The translations under genes were made by a program, and so were the position numbers. A stretch of DNA of 64,000 nt. It comes from Hippophae tibetana. Its lineage: Eukaryota > Streptophyta > Magnoliopsida > Rosales > Elaeagnaceae. The stretch spans positions 69,727,449 through 69,791,448 of the forward strand of contig CM072810.1 of the NCBI GenBank assembly GCA_037013495.1, read 5' to 3'. Of the stretch, positions 63,889 through 64,000 are shown one piece after another; position 1 is the first letter of the stretch, and each line of letters begins with the position of its first letter. The notes beneath the pieces are model-generated. The model did no database searches, had not been told where the DNA came from, and saw nothing but the letters and a program-made list of their open reading frames with translations.

Positions 63889-64000
63889 ATGGTTTCATTT
63901 TATTAATATCGATACTACCTAATCTTAGTTTTAATTTGAAGTTAATTTGCTTTATCTTTCTTTCATTTTTAATTTTGTTTATTTTGCTGTTTTATTTTAT
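63889..64000 (+). mobile_element. Start of the retrotransposon internal leader
   Basis: The first 112 bp downstream of the PBS are T-rich untranslated leader (TTTCATTTTATTAATATCG onward) without a usable ORF. The gag/pol region, if present, lies beyond the window. Confidence 0.8.

Overview
The window is plant nuclear heterochromatin. It has no convincing protein-coding gene and no bacterial-style gene organisation. Positions 1-62281 are one head-to-tail satellite DNA array, strongly A+T-rich by eye. The monomer is about 916 bp, with 66 complete copies plus partial ones. Positions 62282-64000 are the 5' end of an LTR retrotransposon inserted into that array: a 1583-bp LTR with TGAT...ATCA ends, then a primer-binding site matching the 3' end of plant tRNA-Asp. 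That PBS and the LTR length point to a Ty3/gypsy element of the Athila/Tat group, and so to a plant. The species cannot be named from the sequence.

Array layout, with monomers phased on the TAATGTTTTAGTCGCACC motif at position 1. M1-M11 (1-10075) are all one class, A (916 bp). Inside them are an almost identical duplicated pair (917-2748) and a dimeric block (6412-10075). From 10076 two further classes appear. B has TTTTGGAAGC, AAAACAAAAACCTTG and CATCAAAAGGATGG and is usually 917-919 bp. C has GCTATGG/GCTATC, GAGCGATTGAG, ACTAAAATCCCC and GGGACATATTG and is usually 915 bp. A, B and C are arranged in locally different higher-order repeats: B-C-A trimers of exactly 2750 bp (14659-20158), B-C dimers of exactly 1834 bp (23821-27488), and four-monomer shifts of about 3665 bp (32069-37.9 kb, and again 3668 bp at 50.4-55.2 kb). 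Many monomers are mosaics of two or three classes, and a few carry private indels that mark them as copies of one another. The right flank (55878-62281) is the most diverged. It is broken by a 315-bp foreign block (59522-59836) that looks like the end of an inverted LTR, and it holds a segmental duplication at an offset of 3604 bp.

Short ORFs recur in almost every monomer (98, 68, 113 and 149 codons). They recur because the DNA repeats. One-base length differences between classes fuse or break the frames and single substitutions truncate them at will, so I do not annotate them as genes.

No operon, defence system, CRISPR array or RNA gene was found. The noteworthy content is the unusually long-monomer satellite, several higher-order repeat registers coexisting in 62 kb, and the GC-rich palindromic minisatellite inside the LTR of the invading element. 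All similarity statements come from reading the sequence by eye; no alignment or database search was run.
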